Positions 27,510-37,443 are shown, numbered from the stretch's first letter. The stretch: DNA of 64,000 nt from Emcibacteraceae bacterium (GCA_041396985.1 JAWKXO010000005.1:62001-126000); one strand, 5' to 3'. Made by a program: numbers and translations. Notes: generated by a model from the sequence alone, not told the origin.

Positions 27510-28928
27510 TTATTTCCGTTTAAGCGGCAGATCAATCCAGAAGGTTGTGCCCATTCCGGGCTGACTTTCATAGCCGATTGTGCCGCCCATGGCTTCCACA
27601 AGCCCCTTTACAATCGCCAGACCGGTACCGGTTCCTTCTATTGCGCTGTCATCATTGCCGGCGCGGTTAAAAGGTTTAAACACCATGTCACGATGTTGTT
27701 CCGATATGCCGCGTCCCTCATCTTTTATGCTGATACGAACTGTATTTTTAGTCAGCATAAAACCATTGAGCCATATACTTGCATGGTCCTCACCATATTT
27801 ACGGGCATTATCAACCAGCGCCAGCAGGCTTTGTTCAATCCAGTCGGAATTTACCGACAGATAAGCTTTCGGATCAAGGTCAGTAAAATCATCAATCAGA
27901 AAAAGTCTACAGTTAAACTTTTCAATATGTTTTTGAAGAACCGCCCCTTTTTCCTTCAGCAATATTTCCGGGCTTATCGGTTCCAGTTTTTTGCTTAAAT
28001 TACCGGCTTCGATTTTGCTTAACGATAAAAGATCATTAATCAGATTAAGCAGCCTTTTGCCGCCAAAATGGATATTTTCGGCAAATGATTTTTGCTTTTC
28101 ATTTAAGGGTCCGATTAGTTCCATTTTCAGGGCTTCCGAAAAGCCGAGAATAATGTTAAGTGGCGTTCTGAGTTCATGGCTCATATTGGTGAGGAAAATG
28201 GACTTTGATTTGTTCGCCACATTGGTTTCACGGACTGCCTCTGTCATGGCATTTTTAATGACTATACTGCGATGATTTTCCCGCTCAAGCTGGGACCTGA
28301 TCCGGCCAAGGATTAACAGAAACAGCGTAATAATGACAAAAATCTGAACAAAATAAATTGGCGTGGCACTTAAGCCAAAAAGAAAATTGTTTTCCGGTTC
28401 TTTTCTGAGAAGCAAATAGACCCAGATGCCATAAATACCCAGATTAATTGCCATGAGTACCATGAAAAAATAGCGTTCCAGAAAATAAATATGTTTGTTG
28501 AGTTTCAATATGGCATATCCCGAAACCAGAAGAGCAACACTATTATAGGCCATCGTAATGATACGGCATAAATCATCGGAAAATTCCAGAACCGTGCCCG
28601 CCGCATTTATAATCAGGCAACTTAAGAACAAGGCAAAAATGAACAGACGGTTATAGCGAATAGAGGCAAATTCCAGACAGCCCTTCATCAGCGCAAGATA
28701 GGAAAAGCTGCTGATCACATCAAAAATATAAATATAGGCAAGGTTATTTCTGATGTCGGGGAATGTTGAAAAAATGGTATCAACAGTGAGAAGCACCGAA
28801 AATACGCACCACCAGGTTCTGGCCTTGTTACGGGCATCCTGTGACCATAAAAGCACCATTAGAACGCTCAGCACCAAAAGAATTACCGAACTGATCAACT
28901 GTATTGTATTTAAATCCAGATTTGCCAT
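27510..28928 (-). CDS. Membrane sensor histidine kinase (paralogue A)
   Basis: This is a 472-residue kinase. The first 210 residues form six or seven hydrophobic segments with no large periplasmic loop, followed by a short coil, HisKA (FLTNMSHELRTPLNIILGFS, His251) and HATPase with N box LVDNARKYGED, G1 DEGRGIS, F box FKPFNRAG and G2 GTGTGLAIVKGL. It has no receiver domain. It starts 4 nt after the stop of a similar kinase (28933-30375) and is cotranscribed with it. No response regulator lies next to either. The input signal is probably sensed in the membrane or comes from the upstream operon products. The gene ends exactly where the convergent serine hydrolase ends. Confidence 0.92.
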   Translation of the reverse strand: MANLDLNTIQLISSVILLVLSVLMVLLWSQDARNKARTWWCVFSVLLTVDTIFSTFPDIRNNLAYIYIFDVISSFSYLALMKGCLEFASIRYNRLFIFALFLSCLIINAAGTVLEFSDDLCRIITMAYNSVALLVSGYAILKLNKHIYFLERYFFMVLMAINLGIYGIWVYLLLRKEPENNFLFGLSATPIYFVQIFVIITLFLLILGRIRSQLERENHRSIVIKNAMTEAVRETNVANKSKSIFLTNMSHELRTPLNIILGFSEALKMELIGPLNEKQKSFAENIHFGGKRLLNLINDLLSLSKIEAGNLSKKLEPISPEILLKEKGAVLQKHIEKFNCRLFLIDDFTDLDPKAYLSVNSDWIEQSLLALVDNARKYGEDHASIWLNGFMLTKNTVRISIKDEGRGISEQHRDMVFKPFNRAGNDDSAIEGTGTGLAIVKGLVEAMGGTIGYESQPGMGTTFWIDLPLKRK

Positions 28929-28932
28929 GGCT

Positions 28933-30375
28933 CTAACTTATCGGTAATTGATGTTGTTTTGATTTTGGAATATCGATCCAGAACACGGATCCCTCACCCA
29001 CAGTGCTGATAAAATCAATATTTCCCTGCATTTCATGAATGAGTTTTCTGGCTATGGAAAGCCCGACCCCGATCCCTTCTATGTTGGATTTTTCATTGCC
29101 AGCCCGGTTGAATGGCTTGAATATATTCTCATACTGTTCCGGGGCGATCCCTTTACCGCTGTCTTTTACGCTGACCCTGAAATATTGCTCATCATGGTCG
29201 GTAATGGATAGAATAACATCGCTGTCGGGATTGCCGTATTTAACGGCGTTTGAGACAAAATTAATCAATATCTGCTTGGTGCGGATCTGGTCAATATAGA
29301 CTGCACAGGACTTTCCGCTTTCAATAATTTCATTGTTGATTTTAAGCCTGTCACTCTCCGCTCCAACAATTTCCCGAAGAAGCGGCAATGTCTTTTCAAT
29401 CAGAAGGTTAAGATTGACCTCTTCCAGCATGATATCTATTTTTCCTTCTTCAATACTGGAAAGATCAAGCAGATCGGTGGTCAGCTTCAGGAGAAGTTCG
29501 CCCCCGCCATGAATATTATTGACATATTCGCGTTGTTTGGCACTTAGTTCACCATAATACCTGAGTTTGAGGCTTTCCGAAAAGCCGATAATGGCATTGA
29601 GCGGCGTTCTGAGCTCATGGGACATATTGGTCAGGAACTTGGTTTTTTCGTCATTGGCATCCTGCGCCTTTTTAAGGGTTCTCTCCAGCTCCTCTTCAAG
29701 CAACTTATGGTCTCGGCTTTCTTCACGAAGCTGACTTCTTCTTCTGGCAATTGTCAGGATAATAAGGCCAACGGTGGTAAAAATATGACTTAAATAAATT
29801 AGCGTCAGGCTGAGCATAATATATAAGCCATAGTCGCGATTGCTGAATTCAAAATTGATTAATATCCAGAATGAAAATACCGCGACTTGCGTACTTACCC
29901 AGAAAATGGTGAAGAATTTTTCAAGGGCATATTTGGCATTGGGCAGCCTGAATAAGACCAGAATGGATGATACAATCGGGATAAGATCGAATACCACCAC
30001 CAGCATTGTCCGCTCCGGCAGGTCGGCATTAATTGAATACTGATAGCTGCAGATCAGCACAAACAGGGTCAGATACCCGCCAATCAGCTTCCAGTTTACC
30101 GGCTGACTGATAAATTTGAGACAGCCAATCATCAGGAATGTATCGGACAGAACTGCCGCCAGATTGCCAACATAGATAAAAAAATGATCATCATAATTAA
30201 CGGAATCAGACCCTATCAGGCTATAGACAAGACGAAATAGCGGGAAAGCACACCACCAGATGATCCCGTCAATATCCTTATTTTGCCACCAGAAAATTGA
30301 CAGCAGAATAAATAAAATAGCATAAAAGGCGCTGCTTACACTGGTCAGTGTTGCAACGTTAATCATTAAATTCAT
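28933..30375 (-). CDS. Membrane sensor histidine kinase (paralogue B)
   Basis: This 480-residue kinase has the same architecture as its downstream neighbour: about seven hydrophobic segments to residue 210, a longer coiled linker (residues 212-245, rich in Glu/Lys/Arg), HisKA with MSHELRTPLNAIIGFSESL (His253), then HATPase (FVSNAVKYGNPDSD, KDSGKGIAPEQYE, GIGVGLSIARKL). Shared phrases such as FKPFNRAGN and the WWCxF motif near residue 40 show the two kinases arose by tandem duplication. It is orphan with respect to a response regulator. It may form heterodimers with paralogue A, an inference from the pairing alone. Confidence 0.92.
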   Translation of the reverse strand: MNLMINVATLTSVSSAFYAILFILLSIFWWQNKDIDGIIWWCAFPLFRLVYSLIGSDSVNYDDHFFIYVGNLAAVLSDTFLMIGCLKFISQPVNWKLIGGYLTLFVLICSYQYSINADLPERTMLVVVFDLIPIVSSILVLFRLPNAKYALEKFFTIFWVSTQVAVFSFWILINFEFSNRDYGLYIMLSLTLIYLSHIFTTVGLIILTIARRRSQLREESRDHKLLEEELERTLKKAQDANDEKTKFLTNMSHELRTPLNAIIGFSESLKLRYYGELSAKQREYVNNIHGGGELLLKLTTDLLDLSSIEEGKIDIMLEEVNLNLLIEKTLPLLREIVGAESDRLKINNEIIESGKSCAVYIDQIRTKQILINFVSNAVKYGNPDSDVILSITDHDEQYFRVSVKDSGKGIAPEQYENIFKPFNRAGNEKSNIEGIGVGLSIARKLIHEMQGNIDFISTVGEGSVFWIDIPKSKQHQLPIS

Positions 30376-30465
30376 ATTTTTTATTACTCAAAAAATTACG
30401 CTAAATACTGACATTGTGTCTTTAACTTATAGGTATTGAACGTATATCTCTATCTAACAATCCTT

Positions 30466-31083
30466 TTACCGTGTTCGGCTGACCATCGCCAGCCATTTTT
30501 GCTCGTGTAGCGGCAAATTGGGAGGCCGGTAATAATGATGTACAAGCTCAAACCCGGCATTATCCAAATATTGTATCGCGGCATCATACTGCATAAAATG
30601 ACCGTATCGTCCCGGATTCTGCCACCCTTCCTGGTCACCTCGCGGGTTTGATGTAAATAAAATTCCGCCGGGGCGCAGCGCGCGGTGAAGGTCGGTCAGC
30701 ACCTTATGCAGATTACGGCTTGGTACATGAAACATCGAGGCATTGGCAAAAACACCGTCAAAGCTGTTTTCTTCCAGTTTAAGATCATTAAAGGACTGCT
30801 CAAGCACCGGACAACCGGTAAGCTCCCGTGCCATCTGGCAAAATTCGGCCGTGCCATCCAGGCCAACAGGATTATGGCCCAGTGATTTGAAATAAAGCAC
30901 GTCACGACCCGGCCCACAGCCAAAATCAAGAATATCCAGACCTTTTTTATCCCCAAAGGGCGCGAGAAAGGCTTCATAATTCTGTGTCACATCATGGTCT
31001 TTGGTTCTGTCCCAGAAATCATGGGCTTTTGAGCCATAATCTTTAAAGGTAATATCCTCAATTTCTTTAATATGATCGTCCAT
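30466..31083 (-). CDS. Class I SAM-dependent methyltransferase
   Basis: This 205-residue cytoplasmic protein has the Rossmann methyltransferase core: motif I LDILDFGCGPGRDV, acidic residue of motif II in GLDGTAEFCQMAR, the post-I segment with FDGVFANASMFHV, and RALRPGGILFTS (motif III region). This is the Methyltransf_11/25 type acting on small molecules. The target is unknown. It lies 30 nt downstream of the penicillin-acylase-family gene on the same strand, and the two histidine kinases follow after 90 nt. Confidence 0.85.
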   Translation of the reverse strand: MDDHIKEIEDITFKDYGSKAHDFWDRTKDHDVTQNYEAFLAPFGDKKGLDILDFGCGPGRDVLYFKSLGHNPVGLDGTAEFCQMARELTGCPVLEQSFNDLKLEENSFDGVFANASMFHVPSRNLHKVLTDLHRALRPGGILFTSNPRGDQEGWQNPGRYGHFMQYDAAIQYLDNAGFELVHHYYRPPNLPLHEQKWLAMVSRTR

Positions 31084-31113
31084 TTTCTTAATCTTTTACT
31101 TTAATGATTATTT

Positions 31114-33522
31114 TTAATTCATTGGTTTTAAATGAATTATTATATCTTTATTATCTGAAATTTTATCTTTTGAATAATACATGGGGAAATAGTCCCCCTT
31201 ATTCCAGTTTTCATATAAATCCGCATAATGTTTGCTGCGCGGATCAGCGGACTGGCCAGGTGTATTGGTGCCCATGGCCCCGTCCCAGTCGGCAGTATCG
31301 ACAATCATGCGAAAGCTGGCACCCGAAGTTTGCCGGCTGTTGCCATGGTTGGCGTTCAGTGTATTGCTGCCGCCGCCCCTTGGCAGGCGCGGGATATCTG
31401 CCCTCTCCCGTTCTTCCGCACTCAAAAGATGACTGAGCGGATGATTTATTTCCGCATAATGAAGGCTGCCATAAAGCCATTTATCCATATCAGGACCGAG
31501 CTTCTCACTCAGTTTGGCAACGGCCATTTCCATGCTTTCCCTGATCAGCTGATCGCGTGTTTTTGCCGGATTATCCCCAAACACAAAGTCGGGAGGGTTC
31601 ACCATCCACTCGGTCAGTTTTTCACGTGTGATCATGGACACATTTACCGCCTGCTCTTCCGGTACAAGCCGCTGATAAACCTGTGCTAGCATAGTCTGCT
31701 CCCAGATATCGAATATAGCGGCGGCAATACTGTTCCGGTCAAGCCGGTGGTCCCAGTTTGCCAGTTCTTTCTGCGCGTCACGCGATTTACCGGACATTCT
31801 GACCTTGCCAATGATCGGGGTCATTTTTTCCGCATTCATTGATTTGGTATCATATTGCAGGGCCATACTGTCCTGAACCGTCTGATCCGTTGCCGCGTCC
31901 AGTACTTCAGCCATACGTTCTGCCCGGGCCGGGTCCGAATAAAAATCGGAAAAGATGTTCGGATATCCGGCCGGAACATTATGATTATTGGCAGTGCCAT
32001 ACCATCCGGCGACCGGGTTGGTAATATGGGGCATTTGTTTGATCGGCACATAACCATCCCATTCGTATGTGCCATCACCGGGGATTGGCAGACTACCGTC
32101 CCAGCCAAATCGCATCGGGGTCAGCCCAACGGACTGCCAGCCAATGGTGCCTTCCCTGTCGGCCCAGACCATATTTTCACCGGGAAGTCCGGAAAAACTA
32201 CAGGCTTCCCTGAATTCGCGGAAATTCTGTGCCTGGTCCATCCTAAGGCTGGCAAGATACGGTGTCGCCCCGACATCAAGCCAGGCGGCCTTAAGGCCGT
32301 ATGCCAGATGATTTACCGTGTCCTCAAAAATGACCGGGCCATGTTTTGAATATTTAAGGGTGGCGGTTACGTCAGCCTGGCCTTTAACAGGGATGGTTGT
32401 TTGCTCCGTTTCCATAGAAACCCATTTGTCATCATACCAATACTGGTTCGGGTTATCCGGATTGGTTTTATAAACATATAAATCCTCCTGATCGATCCGA
32501 AAAATGGTGAGCCCCCAGGCGCCATATTCATTATGGCCGATCGAAACCCCGGGCAGCACCGGTTCACCGCCACCGATCACGTTCCAGCCGCGCTTGCCGT
32601 CCTTTTCCGGGGCATTAAGATGCACCATATAGCGAAGCGACGGGTTCTGGATTGTCCGGTGCGGATCATTGGCCATGATCGGTTTACCGCTTTTGGTGCG
32701 CCTTCCGGCAATGACCCAATTGTTGCTGCCGATATTATTGATGCCCTCAATCGGGTCATGCCAGAAATTTTCATCGAATAATTGCGGCTGGGCGTCAATA
32801 AAGGCCATTTGAGGGTTTTTAAGGTCGCTCTGGTCAAACACAGGCTCGCTGCGCGACGCAATGTAGCTTGCCATAATATCCGACGTGATTTTGGAAAGAT
32901 CAACCCCTTCAAACGGTTTAAGATAGGTATCCCGGTAAAAGGGCATAATGTCCCGCACTTTTTCACCGCCAAGGGCTGTTATTGCTTTGGCCAGCATAAT
33001 TTCACTTGAAATACCGCCGGTCAGCGCATTATGGCGGGAAATCACAATTTCCGGTGTCCAGCGGCCGGGTTTGATGCCGAGCAGATTAAATTCAAACGGC
33101 AGCAGATCGGGGTTTTTCTCCGTCTCACCGATATAGGCATTAACCCCGGCAACAAAGGCATTGATAATTTCGACGCTGTCAGGATGGTAATGGGCAAGCT
33201 CGGCTTTTAAATCACCGCGAAAGCGCAGCAGTCTTGCCCCCTCGTCATGGGCAAGTGCCTTTTCCCCCATAATTTCGGCCAGTGTTCCTGTCGCTTTACG
33301 GCGCCATATTTCAAACTGGAACAACCGGTCACGGGCAGCGTTAAACCCTTGGGCAAAAAATAAATCGGCCTGGTTCTGCGCATATATATGGGAAATACCC
33401 CATTTATCCTTGATGATCTCAACCGGTTCGCTCAGCCCCGATATGGTGACAGACTGGTTTTCCTGTGCCGCCACCATTGAGGTTGAAATAAGCAGAACAA
33501 TTCCAATTAACACTTTGCGCAT
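31114..33522 (-). CDS. Penicillin acylase family (Ntn-hydrolase, S45) amidohydrolase
   Basis: This 802-residue precursor has a signal peptide ending at SMVAAQ. Family hallmarks: IIKDKWGISHIYAQNQADLF and FNAARDRLFQFEIWRRKATG in the alpha region. The autocatalytic site is NNIGSNNWVIAG, with Ser266 as the expected N-terminal nucleophile of the beta subunit; the oxyanion-type motif GLPGENMVWADREG follows. A C-terminal region has GGGSNTLNANHG. Exported members cleave amide bonds of N-acyl compounds such as penicillin G, acyl-homoserine lactones or N-acyl amino acids; the subtype cannot be set here. GGGAG precedes the ATG. It follows a TlpA-like gene by 62 nt. Confidence 0.92.
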   Translation of the reverse strand: MRKVLIGIVLLISTSMVAAQENQSVTISGLSEPVEIIKDKWGISHIYAQNQADLFFAQGFNAARDRLFQFEIWRRKATGTLAEIMGEKALAHDEGARLLRFRGDLKAELAHYHPDSVEIINAFVAGVNAYIGETEKNPDLLPFEFNLLGIKPGRWTPEIVISRHNALTGGISSEIMLAKAITALGGEKVRDIMPFYRDTYLKPFEGVDLSKITSDIMASYIASRSEPVFDQSDLKNPQMAFIDAQPQLFDENFWHDPIEGINNIGSNNWVIAGRRTKSGKPIMANDPHRTIQNPSLRYMVHLNAPEKDGKRGWNVIGGGEPVLPGVSIGHNEYGAWGLTIFRIDQEDLYVYKTNPDNPNQYWYDDKWVSMETEQTTIPVKGQADVTATLKYSKHGPVIFEDTVNHLAYGLKAAWLDVGATPYLASLRMDQAQNFREFREACSFSGLPGENMVWADREGTIGWQSVGLTPMRFGWDGSLPIPGDGTYEWDGYVPIKQMPHITNPVAGWYGTANNHNVPAGYPNIFSDFYSDPARAERMAEVLDAATDQTVQDSMALQYDTKSMNAEKMTPIIGKVRMSGKSRDAQKELANWDHRLDRNSIAAAIFDIWEQTMLAQVYQRLVPEEQAVNVSMITREKLTEWMVNPPDFVFGDNPAKTRDQLIRESMEMAVAKLSEKLGPDMDKWLYGSLHYAEINHPLSHLLSAEERERADIPRLPRGGGSNTLNANHGNSRQTSGASFRMIVDTADWDGAMGTNTPGQSADPRSKHYADLYENWNKGDYFPMYYSKDKISDNKDIIIHLKPMN

Positions 33523-33584
33523 AAATCTCTCCCTTTAATTACCGGCGTAGTTTAAGGTTTATATCGCAGAATTGAAAGACGGTT

Positions 33585-34109
33585 TTATATGTCTGGTTGC
33601 ATTTTTCGAAAAAGATCATTTATTTCATCGGCCAGATGATCCACGGTTTCTTCACCATACCCGGAATGGACATAGGCAACTTTCCCCAGATGATCAACAA
33701 TAATTATATGTGGAATTGCTTCAATGCCGAAGGTTTTTTTCCCAATGCTTCCCTTGTTATCATGGCTAAAGGTCAGATGGACATCCCCCGCCGCCTTGAC
33801 GAATTTGCGGAATATCCGTTTGGGTTCACCAAAATTCACTGCAATCACAGCCAGTCGTTCCTTCCCGGCCAGCCTTTGCAGATTATCTATGATCGGAAGT
33901 TCCTTACGGCATGGGGGACACCAGGTTGCCCAAAAACTTATGACTATAATTTTGCCCTGATAATCACTTGAATTTATTTTATTGCCGTCAATGTCGGCCC
34001 CCAGAGACTCCGGAATTGCATCGCCAATCTTCAGATTGCCGACAATGTCTTCAGCATGGGCAGAATTCGTTACAAAAACAACTAACAGAATGGAAATCAG
34101 AAAGCGCAT
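33585..34109 (-). CDS. TlpA-like periplasmic thioredoxin
   Basis: This 174-residue protein has a signal peptide (RFLISILLVVFVTNSAHAED) and a thioredoxin fold of the TlpA/ResA group: WATWCPPCRKELP active site (CPPC) and the cis-Pro region AIPHIIIVDHLGK. It likely reduces disulfides in periplasmic proteins or assists cytochrome c maturation. AAGGGGG sits ahead of the ATG. It is the first gene of a probable operon with the acylase and methyltransferase. Confidence 0.9.
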   Translation of the reverse strand: MRFLISILLVVFVTNSAHAEDIVGNLKIGDAIPESLGADIDGNKINSSDYQGKIIVISFWATWCPPCRKELPIIDNLQRLAGKERLAVIAVNFGEPKRIFRKFVKAAGDVHLTFSHDNKGSIGKKTFGIEAIPHIIIVDHLGKVAYVHSGYGEETVDHLADEINDLFRKMQPDI

Positions 34110-34272
34110 ATCATCCCCCTTAATGGTCCTTTTTATTGATCGTACTGACTTCGCGCAATCCTGTCAATAATGACCAAGTTTCCTAAACCCTATCAGAATT
34201 TCAGGAATTGATAATTTACAGCAAGGGGAAATCGACGTAGGATCAGAAAAGACCAATTAAATAAGGACGCGC

Positions 34273-34680
34273 ATGACAAAACAGAAAAAACTTGCCGGAA
34301 AATGTTTATGCGGGGCGGTCAATTATGCTGTGGATGATAATTTTGAATATGCCATGAACTGTCATTGTTCAAACTGTCGGCGATCCACCGGGTCGGCCTT
34401 CAAATCCTTTGCCGGGATCAGGAAAGAGCATCTGAAACTGGTGAAGGGCGGGGAAAATATCCTGAAATACGGTGATGATTTGAATTATGATATTCACTGT
34501 GGCACTTGCGGATCATTGCTTTATTCCATGGTGCGGGATGGCGAATATGCCCATGTCACCATGGGCACACTTGTTGATACACCGTCAATCAAACCGCAGA
34601 TGCATATATTCGTCGGCTCAAAAGCACCGTGGTTTGAGATCACAGACGACCTCCCCCAATTTGACCAGCTGCCGGAATAG
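34273..34680 (+). CDS. GFA family zinc-binding protein
   Basis: This 135-residue protein of the glutathione-dependent formaldehyde-activating (GFA, CENP-V-like) family carries the zinc cysteines GKCLCGAVNY, NCHCSNCRRSTGS and HCGTCGSLLYS. Many family members have no glutathione or formaldehyde role, so only the fold is called. AAGGA precedes the ATG by 7 nt. It stands alone, divergent from the TlpA operon and convergent with the TonB receptor that ends 16 nt away. Confidence 0.9.
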   Translation: MTKQKKLAGKCLCGAVNYAVDDNFEYAMNCHCSNCRRSTGSAFKSFAGIRKEHLKLVKGGENILKYGDDLNYDIHCGTCGSLLYSMVRDGEYAHVTMGTLVDTPSIKPQMHIFVGSKAPWFEITDDLPQFDQLPE

Positions 34681-34695
34681 CAAAAGTCCTAAATC

Positions 34696-37443
34696 CTAGA
34701 ACCGCTTACTGACCCGGCCATAGACCATCCGCTGTCTCGGGTCATGGACTTTGGTATCAAACCCGGCATTGGTATTAAGCCGCGGGATGTCCTTATCAAA
34801 TAGATTGATCACACCCAGTGTAAACTGCATCGGTGCCTCGTCCGGATCACCCCAGATATAGCTATACTGAAGATCAAATGTGGTATAGCTGGAAACGTCC
34901 ACATTATTCTGGTCATCCTGATAGCTGCCGATATAGCGCATGAAGAGATTGACATGGTGATGATCAGTGCTGTAGCCGACATTGAAATTTGACCGCCATT
35001 TCGGCAGTGAGCGGGCAAAATTGGTGAAATTGCGGCTTCCCGCCCCTTCGAAGCTGTTGCCGGCTTGATCAACGCCGTCATAGTTAAAGACAACGGTAGT
35101 TTCGACCCCGGCATGGAGCGTTGCATTATTCGCGTCCAGCGGAAATTCAAGATTGGCCGTCAAATCCACACCATCCGTTTTAACCGACGGCGCATTGATG
35201 ATATTGGTATAGATGTGATAAAGCGTTGTCGGGTCCATCGGGTCGGAAAATTCCAGCTGGGAATAAGCAGCCATATCACCATTAAGGGCGCGGTTTACCA
35301 CGGACTGCGAATTTTCCTGCGTGATAAGATTGCTGAAATCATAGCGCCAGTAATCGACCCCGAAGCTGAGCATATCAACCGGTTCCCAGGTAAAGCCGAT
35401 ATTGATCACATCGGATGTTTCCGGTTTTAACTGCGCATTGCCGATGGAGGTTACAGGCAGAAATGTCGAACTGCTGCCAAGGGTAATTTCATTAAGGGCC
35501 GTCTGAACCCCGTATGTGTTATAAAGCGACGGTGCCCTGAATGTGGTGCTGTATGACGCCCGGGCCGAGAACATATCATTCGGCCGCCACAGCACGGAAA
35601 CCTTCGGATCAAAACTGTCCACGCCATCACCATAGCTTTCGTATCTGGCTGCGAGCTGGACATCAACCGTGTCATCAAGCGGCACGGCAAGTTCCGCAAA
35701 TCCGGCAATGACATCACGGTTTCCGCCATAATCAGGACCACCATAAAGGAACATCAGCGTGCCGCCGTCAAAGGGCGCCAGTGGCGTTCCGGCAAAAACG
35801 CCGCCATTGCTGCCATCACCATTATCCCCGGTTGGACCGTTATAGTCGCTGCTCCAGTCATAATTCATGGTTGAGCGGCGGTACTGGCCGCCGATGGCAA
35901 CTTGAACCGGGTTACCGTTAATTTGGGCCACCTCCCCGGTCACATGGGCGTCATAGGTAAAGAGATCGGTTTTCCCGGCGACGGTTGCATCGCCGGTTAT
36001 GGCGTCAATCACTGCCTGACTATTGGGATAATCTGTCCATGCGGTGCCAAACGGGTTAAAGCTGCCGTTGGTCAGCGCGGTTATATATTCGTTTCGCTTG
36101 ACGTCCTGAACATTTAAGCCAAATGTATTTTTGCTGTATGTGGCCGATGTTTCCCATGTCCAGCTTTCATTTATATCCCCGTCCAGGGTTGAAGCAATGC
36201 GGAAGGTTTCATTATCATGGTTGGAAACAAACGGTGCACCATTATCACCCAGCACCCGACCGACAAATAATATTGTTGAAAGGCCAAGGCTTTGGACTAG
36301 TGGCTGAACCTCCGCCGGGACATTGGGCAGCACGCCGCCCATGCCGTCACCGACCAGAACCGGCACGGGTGACGCTATCGGAAATGCCGGAGCATTATTT
36401 CGCTTGGCTTTATTATTGGCATAGCCCGCTTCCACATATAAATGGGCAGTATCATTTATGTCCGTATCAAAGCTGGCAAATAGCTGATGCCGCTTTTCTT
36501 CCGGCACCAGATCATAATAGCCGTCAAACTGAAAACCGCAGCTGCCGACATCCAGTGTATAGGGTCCAACGGGAAGCTGATCCCCGGTCGGGTTCGGAAT
36601 GGAATTGGCCGCTGTGCCGCAATAGGGGTCAATGATAGGCAGGATCGGAAATGTGGCCCCACCCCCGCCGGGGACAGGAATCTGGTTACGGAAAACCAGT
36701 GTGCCCGGTTGCCCTGACCCGGAAATGCCGGTGCCTGCTGTCAGTTCCGCACGGTCACTGGCACTCAGGCTGCTTCTGCTCATGAAACTGCCGGCAATAA
36801 CAAAATGACCGTTATCGCCGACTTCCGTTCCCCAGATGGCGGAAATATCAAAATCATGCTGATTATCCGCCGTTGTCTGCATATAGCCCGCGTCCATTTC
36901 AAGACCGGTGAAATTTTTTCGGGAAATGAAATTGACCACACCGGAAACCGCATCGGTCCCGTAAATTGCGGAACCGCCGTCCTTTAATGTTTCTACGCGC
37001 TGAACCATAATCATCGGCATCAGGGAATTGGTATCAACAAAGGTTGACCCGTCATCCGCATAGGAAGCCGACAGGGTCTGCCGTTTGCCGTTAATCAGGA
37101 CCAGTGTTGAGCCAAGCCCGAGGTTGCGAAGATTGATATTTCCCGTGCCGGTGCTGAAATTCTGGGTAAAGGCATCGGTATTGATCTCCGCCCCGGCGTT
37201 AAAAGTCATATTGCGGGAAATATCAGCGAGACTGTTAAGCCCCTGCACACTCAGATCATCACGGGTGACAACGTTGAGTGGTGATGGTGAATTTTCCTGG
37301 GTCTTTCCGCCAATATAGGACCCGGTGACGACAAGAACATCTGTGTCTCCGGCGTCCTGTGCCTGTGCTATACTATTGAGTGGCGAAAAAGCAGCAACTG
37401 TAAGAAGCGCTGTGGAAAGTTTTAATAAACCTGAATGAGCCAT
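34696..37443 (-). CDS. TonB-dependent receptor, large Caulobacter-type
   Basis: This 915-residue outer-membrane receptor is unrelated in detail to the six-member array. It has a signal peptide (LLKLSTALLTVAAFSPLNSI, then AQAQ), TonB box DVLVVTGSYIGG, and a plug with SPSPLNVVTRDDLSVQG, GSTLVLINGKRQ, VQRVETLKDGGSAIYGTDAV and SGVVNFISRKNF. The long barrel has extended loops (for example the Gly/Asp-rich one near residue 550) and ends in MVYGRVSKRF. This subfamily is typical of receptors for oligosaccharides or peptides in Caulobacter and marine gammaproteobacteria. AAGGAG lies 7 nt before the ATG. It is probably monocistronic. Confidence 0.92.
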   Translation of the reverse strand: MAHSGLLKLSTALLTVAAFSPLNSIAQAQDAGDTDVLVVTGSYIGGKTQENSPSPLNVVTRDDLSVQGLNSLADISRNMTFNAGAEINTDAFTQNFSTGTGNINLRNLGLGSTLVLINGKRQTLSASYADDGSTFVDTNSLMPMIMVQRVETLKDGGSAIYGTDAVSGVVNFISRKNFTGLEMDAGYMQTTADNQHDFDISAIWGTEVGDNGHFVIAGSFMSRSSLSASDRAELTAGTGISGSGQPGTLVFRNQIPVPGGGGATFPILPIIDPYCGTAANSIPNPTGDQLPVGPYTLDVGSCGFQFDGYYDLVPEEKRHQLFASFDTDINDTAHLYVEAGYANNKAKRNNAPAFPIASPVPVLVGDGMGGVLPNVPAEVQPLVQSLGLSTILFVGRVLGDNGAPFVSNHDNETFRIASTLDGDINESWTWETSATYSKNTFGLNVQDVKRNEYITALTNGSFNPFGTAWTDYPNSQAVIDAITGDATVAGKTDLFTYDAHVTGEVAQINGNPVQVAIGGQYRRSTMNYDWSSDYNGPTGDNGDGSNGGVFAGTPLAPFDGGTLMFLYGGPDYGGNRDVIAGFAELAVPLDDTVDVQLAARYESYGDGVDSFDPKVSVLWRPNDMFSARASYSTTFRAPSLYNTYGVQTALNEITLGSSSTFLPVTSIGNAQLKPETSDVINIGFTWEPVDMLSFGVDYWRYDFSNLITQENSQSVVNRALNGDMAAYSQLEFSDPMDPTTLYHIYTNIINAPSVKTDGVDLTANLEFPLDANNATLHAGVETTVVFNYDGVDQAGNSFEGAGSRNFTNFARSLPKWRSNFNVGYSTDHHHVNLFMRYIGSYQDDQNNVDVSSYTTFDLQYSYIWGDPDEAPMQFTLGVINLFDKDIPRLNTNAGFDTKVHDPRQRMVYGRVSKRF

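Noticed and set aside
36123..36635. 170-codon open frame antisense to the large TonB receptor
   Set aside because: The translation is rich in Pro, His, Arg and Trp with no domain. It arises from the codon bias of the receptor gene.
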